DNA of 17,452 bases from Deltaproteobacteria bacterium (GTDB lineage Bacteria; Desulfobacterota; Desulfobulbia; Desulfobulbales; BM004). This document shows, piece by piece, positions 6,499 to 15,673 of the stretch; position 1 is the stretch's first letter, and each line of letters opens with the position of its first letter. Location: NCBI GenBank assembly GCA_019312685.1, contig JAFDCR010000162.1, positions 1 to 17,452 on the forward strand. Reading direction: 5' to 3'. The position numbers and the translations under genes are program-made. The notes under the pieces are model-generated. The model did not search any database and was not told the DNA's origin. It was given only the letters and a program-made list of their open reading frames with translations.

Positions 6499-7856
6499 TG
6501 TTTGTCTCCTTTAACGGAATGCGGTTGTTTTTTCTCCCTGCGGGATTGCAGGATCTTCTCCCACTTTGTCAGTCTGTCTTTGACAATTGCCTCATAGCCC
6601 CGGTTGGTGGGATGATAGTATTTCCGGCCGCTGAGTTCATCAGGCAAGTGTTCCTGGTCAACCAGCCCGTCCTGACTGTCGTGGGCGTATTGATACCCCC
6701 TGCCGTAGGCAAGATCGCGCATGAGCCGTGTAGGAGCGTTCCTGATATGCAGCGGCACCGGGAGCGAGCCGGTTTTTTTAATATCGTGTCTAACTTCATT
6801 ATACGCTCGGTACAGGGCATCACTCTTTGGCGCAGTGGCCAGGGATACAGCCGCTTCGACAAGGGCCAGCTCCCCTTCAGGGGATCCCAGCATATGATAG
6901 GCATCCCGGCAGCTTATCGCAATGGTAATTGCCTGGGGATCCGCAATGCCGACATCCTCGGAAGCGAAGCGGATAAGTCGCCTGGCTATATATAAGGGAT
7001 CTTCACCAGCCGCCAGCATCCTGGCCAGCCAGTATAATGCGCCGTCCGGATCACTGTCCCGCAGGCTTTTATGCAGGGCCGATATCTGGTTGTAATGTTC
7101 CTCCCCGGCAGTATCATACTTGAGGTGACGTTTCTGGCCGGCCTCCTCGGCTGCATTCAAAGTGATAACAGCGGTTGATTCCGGATCAGCACCACTCTTT
7201 TCGGCCAGGTCCACGGCCACCTCAAGGATATTCAGGCCTACCCTGGCATCCCCGTCCGCCATCATGCAGATATGTTGCATGGCCTTTTCTTCAATCCGGA
7301 GTCTACTCCGGCCGAGCCCCTTATCCTGATCTGCAAGGGCCCGCTCCAGAATAATTTTTAGTTCATCCGGTGAAAGCGGTTTCAGAACAAGGACCCGGCA
7401 GCGGGAAAGCAGGGGAGCAATGACCTGAAAAGAAGGGTTTTCCGTGGTCGCGCCTATCAGGGTTAAGAGGCCGCTTTCAACATGCGGCAGAAATGCATCC
7501 TGTTGGGCCTTGTTAAAGCGGTGGATTTCATCGACAAATAAAATTGTCTGGATATTTTTTATCTCTCTTCGATCCCTGGCCCTGGAGACAATTTCCCTGA
7601 CTTCTTTGACACCTGAGAGAACTGCGGAAAAAAAGACAAAGTCTGCTGCAATATTCTGGGCCAGTATCCGCGCCAGGGTGGTTTTACCGCTTCCCGGAGG
7701 ACCCCATAACAGGAGGGAGGGGATTTTTTTCTGCTTGAAAAGCCGGTTAAGGATCCTGCCTTCACCCAGCAGATCTTCCTGGCCGACAAAATCTTCAATC
7801 CGTGTCGGCCGTATTCTTTCTGCAAGGGGTATGTTTTCCGTCAACTGAGACGACAT
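6495..7856 (-). CDS. rarA: Replication-associated recombination ATPase RarA (MgsA)
   Basis: A 453-residue AAA+ ATPase of the clamp-loader-like RarA/MgsA/WRNIP1 family, which acts at stalled replication forks. Walker A is GPPGSGKT (residues 52-59), Walker B is ILFVDEIHRFNK (about 106-115), sensor 1 is LIGATTENPSF, and the arginine-finger segment is LLSRCRVLVLKPL. The C-terminal tetramerisation part has DGALYWLARMLAAGEDP, IARRLIRFASEDVG and YAHDSQDGLVDQEHLPD, all family hallmarks. The ATG at 7856 is preceded by AGGAAAG. Its last codons (AAA GGA GAC) provide the Shine-Dalgarno for the cytochrome gene, whose ATG overlaps the rarA TGA, so the two are very likely translationally coupled although functionally unrelated. 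Confidence 0.96.
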   Translation of the reverse strand: MSSQLTENIPLAERIRPTRIEDFVGQEDLLGEGRILNRLFKQKKIPSLLLWGPPGSGKTTLARILAQNIAADFVFFSAVLSGVKEVREIVSRARDRREIKNIQTILFVDEIHRFNKAQQDAFLPHVESGLLTLIGATTENPSFQVIAPLLSRCRVLVLKPLSPDELKIILERALADQDKGLGRSRLRIEEKAMQHICMMADGDARVGLNILEVAVDLAEKSGADPESTAVITLNAAEEAGQKRHLKYDTAGEEHYNQISALHKSLRDSDPDGALYWLARMLAAGEDPLYIARRLIRFASEDVGIADPQAITIAISCRDAYHMLGSPEGELALVEAAVSLATAPKSDALYRAYNEVRHDIKKTGSLPVPLHIRNAPTRLMRDLAYGRGYQYAHDSQDGLVDQEHLPDELSGRKYYHPTNRGYEAIVKDRLTKWEKILQSRREKKQPHSVKGDKQ

Positions 7857-7955
7857 TATCTTTCCTGGTTTAAAAATTAGTTATTCATGAAACCAAAACC
7901 TCTGGTGGTGGACCCGGATAGGCTCTACCGAACCGGAGAGAATTATATATATTAT
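7857..7955. other. rarA upstream spacer
   Basis: This short region upstream of rarA (- strand) has an AT-rich tract (7941-7958) that could supply a promoter -10, but no clear -35. A CCGG-bounded stretch at 7914-7936 can fold weakly. I see no ORF and no clear operator. Confidence 0.4.
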
Positions 7956-8165
7956 ATTCATTTTCTTTGTTTGCCCAAAGAAAATGAATCAAAAGAAAGG
8001 GCACCCGTGCCCCGTGTCCGCCTGAGGCGGATACCCTGTGCTCTTCGAATCTGCCGGGATTATTAAAACTCGTCCGCCTTTGGCGTACTCAGACAGTTAA
8101 TAATCTTTTTCCGGCATCTTCTCCGGTGCTCGGCAACGGGCCAATGGGTTTTAAAAGCCCCCGAG
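7956..8165. repeat. Nested palindromic intergenic element, copy 2
   Basis: Same architecture as the element at 2362-2575. A perfect 14-bp hairpin (arms 7956-7969 and 7976-7989) encloses the loop TTTGCC. A second hairpin is TCCGCC/GGCGGA (8017-8022 and 8026-8031). A third is GATTATTAA/TTAATAATC (8058-8066 and 8097-8105), extended by GCCGG/CCGGC (8053-8057 and 8111-8115). It ends with TGCTCGGC (8127-8134) and an AATGG-T-rich-CCC segment matching the end of copy 1. Loop and linker sequences are similar between copies, but the stem sequences differ and remain self-complementary. It lies between hrpA and rarA, both on the minus strand, and could influence transcript ends. Confidence 0.75.
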
Positions 8166-8261
8166 GAGAGCATCCTGAGGCCTCTAGTTATGCTGAAGAA
8201 GCACCATATATTTTACTTTATTAATAATGCTAATAATTAACCGAAGCAAAACCCCCATTCC

Positions 8262-11200
8262 TTAACAGCAGTTGCTGATCTCCTGCCATTTTTTTTCCAG
8301 CCGTTTCGCTGAAACCGGAATGCGTGTTTTCATCTCCTGGGCAAAAATGGAAATTTTGAACTCAGCAAGCATATCGCGATATTCCTGCAGCAGTTTGCTG
8401 CATTCCGGAGATGGTGTCTTGGGTTTTAATTCCTTCAGCCGGATGCTGAATGGCTCGACCTGAGCCTGTTTTGTCAGATCCTTCTCCGGTGAGGCATAGG
8501 CTCTTTCCATTCTGACCTGTAAAGCCTTACAGTAGCGGATGGCAGCGGTTACATGTTCTGTATCAAACTGCTGCAGAAAGTCAGCAGGGACGATCTCATT
8601 TAATTCTTCCCTGAACATTCCCGCCGCAAAATCAGTTTTCGATTTAGTCCGGCTCATGCTTTGCAGCCGAGACATCTGATCAATGACCTCCCGCCGCGCT
8701 TTTAAGAGAGCAACAACCAGTCCGGTAAGCTGTCCGGCCAGGTTCAGGAGCCCCTCTTTTTTCATGGATTCCACCAGGCTGTAAAAAGTTTTTTTGGAGG
8801 GGTGTGGATTCTCCTTTGTTTTAAATATCCGGTCCAGAACAAACTGATAGAGGTCTTCATTTAACTGCTGCCTGGAGCCGAGCTCCTCATAAAGGGCCCA
8901 CTGGGAGGCGGGCAGATTGCATTCCTTTTTCAGCGGTTTGAACTGTTTTGGAAACTGTTTGCTGTAAAGTCCCAGGAGACCGTCCCTGTTCATCTGCCGT
9001 CTTTTTTCCGGGTCTGTATACAGTCTGATTGAGATATTGCCCTTATTATCCCTGTGCAGGCCCGGATAGGCAAATCCGAGAAGTTTGTTTTTTGAGGACT
9101 GGAGAGGGATTTTTTCCGGCAGATCATCAAAATCCCGGGTGGTCAGATTTTTTCTTTCCCATTTTTTTCTTAACCTGTCCAGGGTATCACTCGTCCGTTC
9201 AATACCTTTATCCACCTTGAGGTCTGAGAAAACCCTGGTTGCAATCAAGGTTTTACCAGAACTGTCCTGCAGCAGATAACGGATCCTGAGGTGTTGGGGA
9301 AGTTCTGTGGCCGGCCACTGTTTCCTGGAGATTTTCACCCGGTGTTTTTTCAGAATTAATGTTTCCAGTTTATTGAACAGCGATCCTTCATAGATTGTAA
9401 GATCTCTGGTGATCTGGTCGGCCGTCTGCTGAATGGGAATAAGCTTTTTGCGGATATTCTTCGGAAGGCCCTTGAGCAGAAACAGCACCTTTTCCGGCAG
9501 CAGTCCGGGCACGAGCCATTCAAAGGGTTCGGGGGAAATATGCTCAAGCAGGTCCACGGGAAGAAGAACGCTTATGCCATCCGTTTCGCCTCCCGGATCA
9601 AAACTGTAGGAGAGCTTGAGTGAAAAGTTGTCACCGAGAGTAATCTGTTTGGGGAAATCAGAAAGCTTTCCGGATTCATGAGATTCCAGAAGAACATCCT
9701 CCTCGCTCATAAAGAGGAATTCGTCGTCTCCCTGTTTTTTCAGGAAACGGTTCAGGCTTGCCCGGTCGAACACAGATGCATCCAGGCGCGTATCATAAAA
9801 CTTATAGAGCACATAATCATCGGCCAGGATATTTCTCTGTCTCAGCCGGTCCTCGATATTTTCAAAACGGGCAACCAGTTTTTTATTGTTCTCCAGAAAA
9901 CCATAACGGCCGGCAAGTTCCCCCTGGATCAGGGCCGAGTGGATGAATATGTCCCGGGCCTCGGCCTGGGCTGCTTTACTGACCTTTGCAAAATTCACCT
10001 TCCTGGAAGCCACAACCACCAGGCCGAACAGGGTGACTTTTTCGTTGGCGATCACCCGGCCGGTTTTTTTCTCCCAGCGGGGATTGCTGTAGCTTGAACG
10101 GCATAATGGTCCGGCAAGAGGTTCCAGCCATTCAACCTTGATATTTGCCGCAACCCTGGCATACAGTCTGGTTGTCTCCACCAGGTCGGCCGCCATAATC
10201 CATTGGCCGCCCTTATTGAAAAGGACCGAACCCGGAAAGGTCATGAGTTCCTTTCCCTGGGCCCCGTGATAGATATTTTTTGTTTTACGATAGCCGATAT
10301 TCCGCAGGAAACCGCTGAGGATTGCATAATGAATATCTGTGTAGGAGGCGGGTTGCCTGTTCAGGATGAATCCTTTTTCCTTTTTCAGGATCAGGCTTAT
10401 CTGCTCATGGATGTCCTGCCATTCCCTGAGACGCTGGTAGGAAAGAAAACTATTCCGGCACAATCTGCGCATCTGTGAGCGGCTTTTCTTTTTATTTTTT
10501 TCGCGGCCTTTAAAGGCCATAGTATTGAATTCTTCCCACATTTTAAGAAAGGCAAGAAAGTCGGAAGGATGTACCTTGAATCCGGCATGGGCCCTGTCCG
10601 CTTCAGCTTCAGCCTCTGCCGGGCGTATACGGGGGTCCTGGATGGCAAGCGCACTGGCGATAATGATAATTTCCCGCAGGCAGTTATGCACTCCAGCCTC
10701 GATAATCATCCTGGATATCCGGGGATCCAGCGGCAGCTTGGCCATTATTCGGCCTGTTGCGGAAAGACGCAGTTCTTTTCCGGTTGGATCAATGGCGCCA
10801 AGTTCATGCAGCAGTTCATATCCATCCCGGATTGCTCTGGCAGCAGGCGGATCAATAAAGGGAAAGGTTGCTGGATCGCCGAGCTTGAGATCAATCATTC
10901 TGAGGATAACTTCCGCCAGATTTGAACGTTTTATCTCAGGCAGGGTGAATTCAGGCCGGTTCAGGTAATCATCCTGGCTGTACAGGCGGATGCATATACC
11001 GGGACCGACCCGGCCGCATCTGCCTTTGCGCTGATCACAACTTGCTCTGGAAACGGCGTTTACCGGCAGGCTTGTTGTTCTGGCTCTTATATTGTAGGTT
11101 GATATTCTTGCAAGCCCGGTATCAATGACGTAGCGGATGCCGGGTACGGTTATGGATGTCTCAGCTATATTGGTGGCAACAATTATTTTCCGGTCCCTGA

Positions 11201-12065
11201 AATTCCTGAAAACCCTTTGTTGGTCTGCAGGGCGGAGGCGTCCGAATAACGGCAGTATACGTACAGGAGTTTTCTGTGAAATTTTCTTTTTTCGGGCGAT
11301 CTGCGGATCGAACTCCTGTTTGAGTATTTCCACGGTCTCGCTTATATCCCTTTCGGTGGGCATGAAAACAAGGATATCGCCGTTTTTTCTTTTGCGGCAC
11401 AGGGAGTGTATTTCCTTGACTGCAAGATCTATATAGGAGTTGCTTCCCTCTTCAGCCTGTTTTTCTTCCAACGGATGATACCGCACTTCAACAGGATATG
11501 TCCGGCCGGAAACTTCGATGATCGGGGCATCATTGAAGTGAGAGGAAAATTTCTGCGTATCAATCGTTGCCGAGGTAATGATGACTTTCAGGTCTTTCCT
11601 TCTACTCAAAAGCTGTTTTGTATAGCCAAGGAGGAAGTCAATATTAAGACTGCGTTCATGTGCTTCATCAATTATAAGGGTATCATAAGCACGCAGCCTG
11701 TGATCCGATCTGGTTTCAGCCAGGAGGATACCATCGGTCATGAATTTGATTCTCGTATCTCCGGTGGTCCTGTCCTGGAAGCGGATTTTATGGCCGACCA
11801 GCGCAGCTGATTTTTCCCCCAGTTCCTCCGCCACCCGGGCCGCCACAGTAATTGCGGCAATTCTGCGCGGCTGGGTGCAGCCGATCATTTTTTTGCTGCC
11901 ACGGCCTGCCTCAAGACACATTTTAGGCAGCTGCGTTGTTTTACCGGAACCGGTATCCCCGGAAATGATCACGACATTGTAATTGTGAATCGCTTCAATG
12001 ATCTCACCCCTGTGGCTTGAAATCGGGAGAGCTTCCGGGTAGTTGATCGGGCTGGTTTTAGTCAT
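8262..12065 (-). CDS. hrpA: ATP-dependent RNA helicase HrpA (DEAH box)
   Basis: A 1267-residue DEAH-box RNA helicase, close to the roughly 1300 residues of E. coli HrpA; this family acts on mRNA and on stalled ribosomes. Motifs in order: Walker A GDTGSGKT (36-43), CTQPRRIAA (63-71), DEAH (133-136), SAT (165-167), the helicase-C segment ATNIAETSITVPG, and QRKGRCGRVGPG as motif VI. The winged-helix/ratchet region follows (PFIDPPAARAIRDGYELLHELGAID), then an OB-fold and the long HrpA-specific C-terminal extension. The ATG at 12065 has no strong Shine-Dalgarno; no better in-frame start was found. It is transcribed divergently from galU. No classic terminator follows the stop; the palindromic element at 7956-8165 lies downstream. 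Confidence 0.96.
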   Translation of the reverse strand: MTKTSPINYPEALPISSHRGEIIEAIHNYNVVIISGDTGSGKTTQLPKMCLEAGRGSKKMIGCTQPRRIAAITVAARVAEELGEKSAALVGHKIRFQDRTTGDTRIKFMTDGILLAETRSDHRLRAYDTLIIDEAHERSLNIDFLLGYTKQLLSRRKDLKVIITSATIDTQKFSSHFNDAPIIEVSGRTYPVEVRYHPLEEKQAEEGSNSYIDLAVKEIHSLCRKRKNGDILVFMPTERDISETVEILKQEFDPQIARKKKISQKTPVRILPLFGRLRPADQQRVFRNFRDRKIIVATNIAETSITVPGIRYVIDTGLARISTYNIRARTTSLPVNAVSRASCDQRKGRCGRVGPGICIRLYSQDDYLNRPEFTLPEIKRSNLAEVILRMIDLKLGDPATFPFIDPPAARAIRDGYELLHELGAIDPTGKELRLSATGRIMAKLPLDPRISRMIIEAGVHNCLREIIIIASALAIQDPRIRPAEAEAEADRAHAGFKVHPSDFLAFLKMWEEFNTMAFKGREKNKKKSRSQMRRLCRNSFLSYQRLREWQDIHEQISLILKKEKGFILNRQPASYTDIHYAILSGFLRNIGYRKTKNIYHGAQGKELMTFPGSVLFNKGGQWIMAADLVETTRLYARVAANIKVEWLEPLAGPLCRSSYSNPRWEKKTGRVIANEKVTLFGLVVVASRKVNFAKVSKAAQAEARDIFIHSALIQGELAGRYGFLENNKKLVARFENIEDRLRQRNILADDYVLYKFYDTRLDASVFDRASLNRFLKKQGDDEFLFMSEEDVLLESHESGKLSDFPKQITLGDNFSLKLSYSFDPGGETDGISVLLPVDLLEHISPEPFEWLVPGLLPEKVLFLLKGLPKNIRKKLIPIQQTADQITRDLTIYEGSLFNKLETLILKKHRVKISRKQWPATELPQHLRIRYLLQDSSGKTLIATRVFSDLKVDKGIERTSDTLDRLRKKWERKNLTTRDFDDLPEKIPLQSSKNKLLGFAYPGLHRDNKGNISIRLYTDPEKRRQMNRDGLLGLYSKQFPKQFKPLKKECNLPASQWALYEELGSRQQLNEDLYQFVLDRIFKTKENPHPSKKTFYSLVESMKKEGLLNLAGQLTGLVVALLKARREVIDQMSRLQSMSRTKSKTDFAAGMFREELNEIVPADFLQQFDTEHVTAAIRYCKALQVRMERAYASPEKDLTKQAQVEPFSIRLKELKPKTPSPECSKLLQEYRDMLAEFKISIFAQEMKTRIPVSAKRLEKKWQEISNCC

Positions 12066-12087
12066 AAATTATGTGTAAAAAATCCAA

Positions 12088-12115
12088 TTGCTTAACAGTA
12101 CATTTATGCTATGCT
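12088..12115 (+). promoter_or_regulatory. Candidate sigma-70 promoter for galU
   Basis: TTGCTT (12088-12093) and TATGCT (12110-12115) are separated by 16 nt, giving a plausible start point near 12122 and a leader of about 110 nt before galU. The match to consensus is partial, so this is a prediction only. Confidence 0.35.
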
Positions 12116-12126
12116 CTTTACCATAA

Positions 12127-12164
12127 ACCCGGAGACAATACATCAATGGATAAATTGTCCGGGT
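12127..12164 (+). promoter_or_regulatory. Hairpin in galU 5' leader
   Basis: ACCCGG, a 2-nt bulge and ACAAT (12127-12139) pair with ATTGTCCGGGT (12154-12164) around a 14-nt loop. It would begin just after the predicted galU transcription start. No T-run follows directly, so it is not an obvious terminator. It may be a transcript-stabilising or regulatory stem, or an operator between the divergent hrpA and galU genes. Confidence 0.4.
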
Positions 12165-12232
12165 GTTAATAAATTAACAATCATCTGCAATACAACATAG
12201 AAAGTCAAACAATTCATTAAACGAGGTAATTC

Positions 12233-13108
12233 ATGAAGGTGCGAAAAGCAGTCATTCCAGTGGCCGGACTGGGAACCAGGTTTCTGCCGGCCTCAAAAGC
12301 CATCCCCAAGGAAATGCTCACCGTGGTGGACCGGCCAACGATCCAATACATTGTGGAAGAGGCTGTCGCCTCAGGAATCGAAGAGATCATTCTGGTTACC
12401 AGTGAAGGAAAATCAGCCATCGAGAATCACTTTGACTACGATTTCGAGCTTGATACCGTTCTCCAGATGAAAAAAAAGGATAAGATGGCTGAGGAGCTGA
12501 ATCATATATCCAACCTTATTGATATTGTTTCCGTCCGTCAGAAAAAACCTCTCGGGCTCGGCCATGCAATCTGGTCTACGAGAAATGTCGTCGGAAACGA
12601 ACCCTTTGTCGTACTCCTGGGAGATGACCTTGTCTTGAGCAAAGAACCATGCTGCCTGCAGATGCTGTCCCTGTTTGATGAGGTACATGAATCAATAGTG
12701 GCAATCCAGCGTGTTCCCATGGACCAGACCGGACAGTACGGTATTGTTGAGGGGCAGCAGTATAAAGAAAGAACCTATAAAGTTGAGAAGATGATTGAGA
12801 AACCGGCGCATGGTACAACCTCATCGGATATGGCCATTATCGGCCGTTATATACTGCAGCCTGATATTTTTCCGCTGCTTGAGGAGACCGAGCCGGGTCA
12901 TGGGGGTGAGATCCAGCTTACGGACGCCCTGCTGAAACTGGCGGAAAAGCGAGGAATGTACGCCTATGAATTTGAAGGTGTCAGGTTTGATGCAGGAGAT
13001 AAGCTTGGCTACCTCAAGGCAATAATCGCTTTTGGCATAAGACATCCTGAACTCGGGGATGATTTCAGGAAATACATCAAAGATGTTGCTGCAGGTTTGG
13101 AACTGTAG
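12233..13108 (+). CDS. galU: UTP-glucose-1-phosphate uridylyltransferase
   Basis: A 291-residue cytosolic enzyme making UDP-glucose from UTP and glucose-1-phosphate, the precursor for lipopolysaccharide, exopolysaccharide and glycogen-type sugars. The N-terminal nucleotide-binding loop is PVAGLGTRFLPASKAIPKEM (residues 9-28), then VVDRPTIQYIVEEAVASGIE. The metal/sugar segment is VVLLGDDLV, and the substrate motif FEGVRFDAGDKLGYLKA is near the C-terminus; GGEIQLTDAL is also conserved. GAGG lies about 6 nt before the ATG at 12233. priA follows after 44 nt on the same strand, so both may share a transcript. Confidence 0.97.
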   Translation: MKVRKAVIPVAGLGTRFLPASKAIPKEMLTVVDRPTIQYIVEEAVASGIEEIILVTSEGKSAIENHFDYDFELDTVLQMKKKDKMAEELNHISNLIDIVSVRQKKPLGLGHAIWSTRNVVGNEPFVVLLGDDLVLSKEPCCLQMLSLFDEVHESIVAIQRVPMDQTGQYGIVEGQQYKERTYKVEKMIEKPAHGTTSSDMAIIGRYILQPDIFPLLEETEPGHGGEIQLTDALLKLAEKRGMYAYEFEGVRFDAGDKLGYLKAIIAFGIRHPELGDDFRKYIKDVAAGLEL

Positions 13109-13152
13109 TCATTGCTTCAACTACCCTTTCCCACATCTCGCCCTGACATTGA

Positions 13153-15615
13153 ATGACTGATGAATCGACAAAGTATATCGAAGTGGCGGTTACGGCGCCT
13201 GTTGACAGGCCGCTGACCTATCTTGCGCCTGATGACTGTCTGCAGCCGCTTCTGCCCGGCATGCGTGTCCTTGTGCCCCTGGGAAGCAGAAAGATAACCG
13301 GCTATATACTTTCATTTGTCGACCATCCCCCGTCAGCTAAAAATTTAAAAAAGATCGCTGCCGTTCCCGATGAAAGACCTCTGTTTGCTGTTGAGCAGGT
13401 TGATTTTTTCAGGTGGATCGCCAGGTATTATCATTATCCGATCGGAGAGGTGATCAAGACAGCCCTGCCGGCAGGACTTACCCAGAGAAGCGGCAGACGC
13501 GTTCTGCTTACTTCAACCGGGAAAAGCCATATTCTTGAGGCCGTTAACAAAAAAGAAGTCAACAGAAATCGATGGTTGTCAACCCTGCTTGAGAAAGGGG
13601 AAATAAATCCCCATATGACAGGGAAGCTTTGGGCTTCCAGAGAGCGAGGGCTTCTTAAGTCATGGGAGGAAAAAGGCTGGGTTTCCATCAGCAGTGAAAT
13701 TGTCGGCGGAAGAACCAAGATTAAAACCGAACTGTGCTGTTCATTAAACGAACACATTACCCCGCTTGAACCGCTCAAGGTTTCGGAAAAAAAGACAGTA
13801 GCAGCGCTGGAAAAGATATCAGCAGCAACAAACCGCAGATTTGTCCCGCGCCGGGAAGTCCTGCGAGAATACCCTGGTGGTTCCAGGGGGATTAAATCCC
13901 TTGCCGGAAAAGGGTTTATAAAGCTGACGGAACAGCAGGTATACCGGGATCCGTTCGGCGAATGCTTTTTTGAGACCAACATGCCTGAAGTGCTGACAAC
14001 TGAACAGCAAAAGGCACTGGAAAAAATCATCCCCCCGATAAAAAAAGGGACATATTCGGCCTTTTTACTTCATGGTGTCACCGGCAGCGGCAAAACCGAA
14101 GTGTATCTGCAGGCAGCGGCAAAAACGCTTGAACAGGGAAAAACCATTCTGGTACTGGTGCCGGAAATCGCCCTGGCAACTCAGCTTGAAGCACATTTTC
14201 TCGGCAGGTTCGGTCCAAGGGTTGCGTTGCTGCACAGCGGCCTGACTGCCGGGCAGCGCTTTGATCAATGGAACAGGATATTGCAGGAAGAAGCCGATAT
14301 AGTTATCGGTGCCAGGTCAGCGGTGTTTGCCCCTTTGAATAATATTGGCCTCCTTATTGTAGATGAAGAGCATGACGGTTCCTTCAAGCAGGAAGAAGGG
14401 CTTCGTTATCATGGAAGAGACCTGGCCGTCCTGAGGGCGAGCCGCTCGGATTCCGTGGTAATATTAGGTTCCGCCACTCCTTCGGTCACCAGTTATTTCC
14501 ATGCAGAGAGCGGGAAATATAATCTGCTGAAACTGGGGAAGCGTATTGATGACCGGCCTCTGCCAAAGGTGAAAGTGGTAAATATGCAGGCAATAAAAAC
14601 CGTTTCAGGCAGTCCGCCGGTATTTTCACCGGAGCTGATCAACAACCTTCGTGAAAATTTTTCCCGGGGGGAGCAGAGTCTGGTATTTCTCAATCGGCGC
14701 GGCTTTGCCAATTTCATGATCTGCAGGGACTGCGGCCAGACAGTCCAATGTAAACACTGCCATATTTCCCTGACCCTGCACAGATCGGACGCTAAACTCC
14801 TCTGTCATTACTGCGGTTTTACAGTTGCAAGCAGTACTCTTTGTACCAAGTGCAGGTCCACGTCTCTTGTGCCCATAGGCATAGGAACCGAAAGGTTGGA
14901 ACAGGAGTTGAAAAGATATCTGCCCGGTGCCGGGATTGCCCGACTTGACCGTGACACCTGCGTTAAGCGGAACGACTATATAAAGATTTTAAAAGCTGTA
15001 CACCATGGTGAGGTCGATATCCTTCTGGGGACGCAGATGATTGCCAAGGGGCATCATTTTCCGAATGTTACCCTGGTGGGCATAGTTCTTGCCGACACAG
15101 GTCTCGGGCTGCCTGATTTCAGGGCCGGTGAAAGGACTTTTCAGCTGATTTCCCAGGTAGCGGGACGGGCAGGCAGAGGGGGGAAGCCCGGCCGGGTCAT
15201 AGTGCAGACGTATCAGCCTGAACATTACAGTATAAAGATGGCCCAAAGCCATGACTATTCAGGGATGTATGCAAAGGAAATAGGGCTGCGCAGGAATCTC
15301 CGGTATCCGCCCTTTTCCAGGTTAATTAATCTCAGGATTGAAGGAAGAGACGAAACAGATGTTCAACAGACAGCAATCAGGCTGGCAAAACTGGCGGTCA
15401 GGTTCCAACAAAAAAAGCAGCCGGAAATTTTGGGGCCGGCCCCGGCCCCTTTAACCCGCTTGCGGGACAGGTTCAGATGGCAGATCCTGTTTAAAGCTGA
15501 AAGACTGGAAATCCTGCATGGGATTCTGCATAATCTTGCTGGAGAGATTTCGAGCCTGACTAAAACAGGCAAGGTCAGAATCTCATTTGATGTTGATCCC
15601 GAATATATGATGTAG
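13153..15615 (+). CDS. priA: Primosomal replication restart helicase PriA
   Basis: An 820-residue 3'-5' DNA helicase that reloads the replisome at collapsed forks. The N-terminal 3'-DNA-binding domain (VAVTAPVDRPLTYLAP, GMRVLVPLGSRKITGYI) is followed by a winged-helix region. Walker A is GVTGSGKT (308-315), and the DEAH-type motif is DEEH (404-407). Eight zinc-binding cysteines lie at about 524, 527, 533, 536, 551, 554, 564 and 567. Later motifs include GTERLEQEL, ILLGTQMIAKGHHFPNVTLV and QVAGRAGRG. Length is somewhat above the E. coli protein (about 732). ATG 13153 directly follows an in-frame TGA, so it is the first possible start, although no Shine-Dalgarno is apparent; coupling to galU is a possible explanation. 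Confidence 0.96.
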   Translation: MTDESTKYIEVAVTAPVDRPLTYLAPDDCLQPLLPGMRVLVPLGSRKITGYILSFVDHPPSAKNLKKIAAVPDERPLFAVEQVDFFRWIARYYHYPIGEVIKTALPAGLTQRSGRRVLLTSTGKSHILEAVNKKEVNRNRWLSTLLEKGEINPHMTGKLWASRERGLLKSWEEKGWVSISSEIVGGRTKIKTELCCSLNEHITPLEPLKVSEKKTVAALEKISAATNRRFVPRREVLREYPGGSRGIKSLAGKGFIKLTEQQVYRDPFGECFFETNMPEVLTTEQQKALEKIIPPIKKGTYSAFLLHGVTGSGKTEVYLQAAAKTLEQGKTILVLVPEIALATQLEAHFLGRFGPRVALLHSGLTAGQRFDQWNRILQEEADIVIGARSAVFAPLNNIGLLIVDEEHDGSFKQEEGLRYHGRDLAVLRASRSDSVVILGSATPSVTSYFHAESGKYNLLKLGKRIDDRPLPKVKVVNMQAIKTVSGSPPVFSPELINNLRENFSRGEQSLVFLNRRGFANFMICRDCGQTVQCKHCHISLTLHRSDAKLLCHYCGFTVASSTLCTKCRSTSLVPIGIGTERLEQELKRYLPGAGIARLDRDTCVKRNDYIKILKAVHHGEVDILLGTQMIAKGHHFPNVTLVGIVLADTGLGLPDFRAGERTFQLISQVAGRAGRGGKPGRVIVQTYQPEHYSIKMAQSHDYSGMYAKEIGLRRNLRYPPFSRLINLRIEGRDETDVQQTAIRLAKLAVRFQQKKQPEILGPAPAPLTRLRDRFRWQILFKAERLEILHGILHNLAGEISSLTKTGKVRISFDVDPEYMM

Positions 15616-15673
15616 AAAATTTTGGCGCATTCGTAAAAAAATTGAATGTGGCAATTAGGGGAAAATTTTTTTA
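15616..15673. other. Spacer after priA
   Basis: A short AT-rich stretch between the priA stop and the next palindromic repeat. It contains a run of seven T (about 15666-15672) but no GC-rich stem ahead of it, so I do not call a terminator. Confidence 0.4.

Noticed and set aside
10525..10968. Plus-strand ORFs opposite hrpA
   Set aside because: They are antisense shadows of the helicase with low-complexity serine/arginine-rich translations.
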